Source: Defluviitaleaceae bacterium
GTDB lineage: Bacteria; Bacillota; Clostridia; Lachnospirales; WRAX01
Assembly: GCA_009780485.1 (NCBI GenBank)
Contig: WQZZ01000004.1
Coordinates: 1 to 41,933, forward strand
Length of the DNA: 41,933 bases
Direction: 5' to 3'
Shown here: one piece after another, positions 39,458 through 41,933 of the stretch
Layout of the letters: every line of letters starts with the position of its first letter
Position numbering within the stretch: the first letter of the stretch is position 1
Notes under the pieces: model-generated
The model's database searches: none
Told to the model about the DNA's origin: nothing
What the model saw: the letters and a program-made list of their open reading frames with translations, nothing else
Position numbers and translations under genes: made by a program

Positions 39458-40822
39458 ATGAACAACACCCACCAAATATCAATCCACAACAGTGAACTAT
39501 CAATACCCAAAGAAAAACGCATCTTCCTAACCTATCCAGCAGATGGGCTTGTTCGCTGTTCTTTGGAAGAACTAGAGGATGGAGTATTATTCACTTTTGA
39601 TATAGATGGACTTGATAACTCAGACATAGTTTTCTCAAAGACTAAAGAACAACAACTAAGATTTCTAATAAACTGTGCTGATTTAGCAAAATTACATAAT
39701 GAATATAACTTCTCTTTATCCACAGACAATATAATGACGGATATGAACCTTCGCCCTTGGGTTTTGTTGAGGGATGCACAAAGTGGTGGTGGTCACTACA
39801 GCAGCACAAACAACATCCTCCAAGACCATACAAATCTTAATTCAGACAGCAGTAATGGGGACAGCACTAGAAACGGTATTGGTACAGGCAACGGTGGACA
39901 AGCTTTCCTATCCAAATACAAATCCCTAATAGGCAATATCCTCCTACCAAAGTACAGCTACGATGACTTCCAAAAAGGCGGAGAGGACTTATTCAAAAAG
40001 CACAAGTTACTACTTGAACTATCCGAAATGGAAAGTGTTTCAGATATAAAAGTCCGTCTAACAAAAGAATACCAAACCATTGTAAAAGAAAAGGAACAAA
40101 CAGAAATTTCCGTTCCAAAACGAAATGTTTTGACTTCACGCATAGCCATACCCCTTTTAGGCGTGGCACTCCTAACTGCATCATTCTTTACCCTAATGGC
40201 ATTTTGGAACGACATTCCCTATAGAAATCAAGTCATAATGGCAAATGAAGCCTATATAGCAGGTAATCCCCTAGAAGTACAACAAGCACTAAGCGGATTT
40301 GGTGTTAATGAACTATCCCATAAAACCAGGCACATCTTATCCCGTGCATATGTATCCACAGAACCATTAAGCGAAGCCCAAAGAAGCAACATAATGATGG
40401 GACTTACCCTAATGGCAGACACAACCATATTCGACTACTGGATACATCTTGGTAGATTAGAATTTTACGAAGCCATTGATATAGCCCAAAGATTTGGTGA
40501 TAATGAGTTACTTCTATTCGCCTATCTTAGACAAGAAGCCGCTGTTAGGGTTGACCCCAGCCTAACTGGTGCTGAAATGGTAGAAACTTTGAATTACATA
40601 GAGAATAGAATTAATGCCTTGCAAAGGGATAGGGATGGTGCGGTAGACCTATTGGCTGGTGAGGGGGATAGCGAAGAAGATGGTGATGAGCATTATCATC
40701 TAGGTGAAGGTTATGGAATGGGTTATGGCGACGGTTATAGTTATGCTGGTAATGCCTATGCTGATGTTGATGGTGAAGACCCAGATGAAGATGAAAGCAA
40801 CGAGAATGATGACGGCGAATAG
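39458..40822 (+). CDS. essB: Type VII secretion protein EssB/YukC-like
   Basis: N-terminal pseudokinase-like region (TDMNLRPWVLLRD), single TM (IPLLGVALLTASFFTLMAF), C-terminal ANEAYIAGNPLEVQQALSG...FDYWIHLGRLEFYEAIDIAQRFGDNELLLFAYLRQ. Confidence 0.82.
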   Translation: MNNTHQISIHNSELSIPKEKRIFLTYPADGLVRCSLEELEDGVLFTFDIDGLDNSDIVFSKTKEQQLRFLINCADLAKLHNEYNFSLSTDNIMTDMNLRPWVLLRDAQSGGGHYSSTNNILQDHTNLNSDSSNGDSTRNGIGTGNGGQAFLSKYKSLIGNILLPKYSYDDFQKGGEDLFKKHKLLLELSEMESVSDIKVRLTKEYQTIVKEKEQTEISVPKRNVLTSRIAIPLLGVALLTASFFTLMAFWNDIPYRNQVIMANEAYIAGNPLEVQQALSGFGVNELSHKTRHILSRAYVSTEPLSEAQRSNIMMGLTLMADTTIFDYWIHLGRLEFYEAIDIAQRFGDNELLLFAYLRQEAAVRVDPSLTGAEMVETLNYIENRINALQRDRDGAVDLLAGEGDSEEDGDEHYHLGEGYGMGYGDGYSYAGNAYADVDGEDPDEDESNENDDGE

Positions 40823-40952
40823 CCAGTCAACCCACTTGCATCTCCAAGATGCTCAATGATTGGTAACGGTGTTAAAGTGGCTCGCTAGGGGTGTATTCAA
40901 GTGCTTTAGGGCTTTCATAAGAAAAATAATTATTGAAAAAGGAGGAAAGCGT

Positions 40953-41288
40953 ATGTCCAATCAAATCTTAATTCAATATGATGAAGTATACAGCAAAACA
41001 GCAGAGTTGCGAGGTCGCTTGGAAACAGAGTTATTTCAATTGGAAGAAACCTACCGTCATTTGGAGGTTGAGTTACAAACCTTTGACGGCAAAGCCAGTG
41101 CAGCCTTCGGAGAAGCAATGAAGTCAAACCAACTAAAGGCTAAAGTTGCAACAGAAACCTTGCAAAGACTGATTACGTTTATTGAACTTTCGTCCAAAAA
41201 AATGCAACAGGAGGACCAAATGTTGTCTACTAAGTATGCTTTAGCGGACTCAACACCGAGAACGGAAGGGGGTACAACTAATGACTAA
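40953..41288 (+). CDS. WXG100-like helical hairpin protein, FDG instead of WXG
   Basis: SNQILIQYDEVYSKTAELRGRLETELFQLEETYRHLEVELQTFDGKASAAFGEAMKSN; RBS aaaGGAGGaaag before ATG 40953. Confidence 0.7.
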   Translation: MSNQILIQYDEVYSKTAELRGRLETELFQLEETYRHLEVELQTFDGKASAAFGEAMKSNQLKAKVATETLQRLITFIELSSKKMQQEDQMLSTKYALADSTPRTEGGTTND

Positions 41289-41754
41289 CGGATTTATGGG
41301 AAAAGCTGCAGTCAGCTATCTAACCGCAGTGTCAGAAGCACATACAGACTCAGGAGATTCCATATTGCGAATACCTCCTTCTGTAGAAGCAAATCCTCAT
41401 TACTCACCAAGGCTTGGTGCAAAACAAATACCCTTTTTACCACAGGACGCTGTTCGTGGTCATTTTACAACTGGGTACGGAAACTCTGGCAATATTGTTA
41501 CCGACCTTGGAAAGTGCAAGGAAATGATGCACAAAATCAGCAATGCAGACGACAGAATGGGTGAGTGCATATACCGCATTGCTTTAGAAATCGAAGCCAT
41601 GTGTCAAACAATTTACAGGTTGCCCCAAACCGTTCCAGAATGTCTAAATATTTGCGGTCTTCTAAAAAGCTCAATGGGCGAGTTCCGTGAGGTTACAGAA
41701 GATGCCGTCTTATTAATGCGAGGACACGCACGAGAGATGTCGGAAATACGGTAA
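41281..41754 (+). CDS. T7SS-locus hypothetical protein
   Basis: Overlaps the end of the previous gene; C-terminal helical region. Confidence 0.65.
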   Translation: MTNGFMGKAAVSYLTAVSEAHTDSGDSILRIPPSVEANPHYSPRLGAKQIPFLPQDAVRGHFTTGYGNSGNIVTDLGKCKEMMHKISNADDRMGECIYRIALEIEAMCQTIYRLPQTVPECLNICGLLKSSMGEFREVTEDAVLLMRGHAREMSEIR

Positions 41755-41801
41755 TATCTAAGCAGTATCTCAAATACATAAATGACAGGAGGTTAATATT
41801 A

Positions 41802-41933
41802 ATGGATTTTGCATGGAACGCAATACAAGCCCAGGACATCCGCTACGACAGTGCAAGAGCAATGCAAGGCACTACCGATGGTATGCAAGCAGCAGCCCAA
41901 GGCTTCCGTGATTCTGCAAATCAACTGCAAACT
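41802..41933 (+). CDS. N-terminus of another helical T7SS-associated protein (truncated by window edge)
   Basis: MDFAWNAIQAQDIRYDSARAMQGTTDGMQAAAQGFRDSANQLQT...; RBS caGGAGGttaatattaATG. Confidence 0.6.
   Translation, partial: MDFAWNAIQAQDIRYDSARAMQGTTDGMQAAAQGFRDSANQLQT

Larger units (their letters stand above)
33981..41933. mobile_element. Left part of a putative serine-recombinase-integrated element inserted in spmB; right end outside the window
   Basis: Truncated spmB, large serine recombinase at the edge, DUF6870-like small ORF, XRE regulator, zinc-ribbon small ORF, then T7SS cargo. Confidence 0.65.

Overview
This ~42 kb window comes from a spore-forming, low-GC, Clostridia-like genome (inferred from yqfC/yqfD, a SASP-like protein, a SleC-like cortex lysin, spmA/spmB, PFOR and short-form ProRS). 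Positions 1-33.9 kb look chromosomal: a soluble fumarate-reductase-like flavoprotein/Fe-S operon, aroQ-efp, a methionine gamma-lyase-family gene, nifJ/PFOR, gap, proS, a split TauE/SafE pair, a GGDEF protein, a SleC-like protein with six peptidoglycan-binding repeats, and a PG-binding/amidase/LysM protein. At ~33.98 kb spmB appears truncated after about 65 codons. It is followed by a large serine recombinase and accessory genes, which suggests an integrated element that continues past the right edge. That putative element carries a type VIIb secretion locus (WXG100, EssA-like, EsaB/YukD-like, EssB/YukC-like, further small helical proteins). Other notable signals are a possible standalone HEARO/omega-RNA at ~31.37-31.56 kb with no IscB ORF in the window, a 28-aa peptide ORF directly upstream of a helical-HTH regulator (possible peptide-regulator pair), a structured leader upstream of an alpha/beta hydrolase, and a MITE-like palindrome. 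All family assignments are by eye from the translations; no searches were run.
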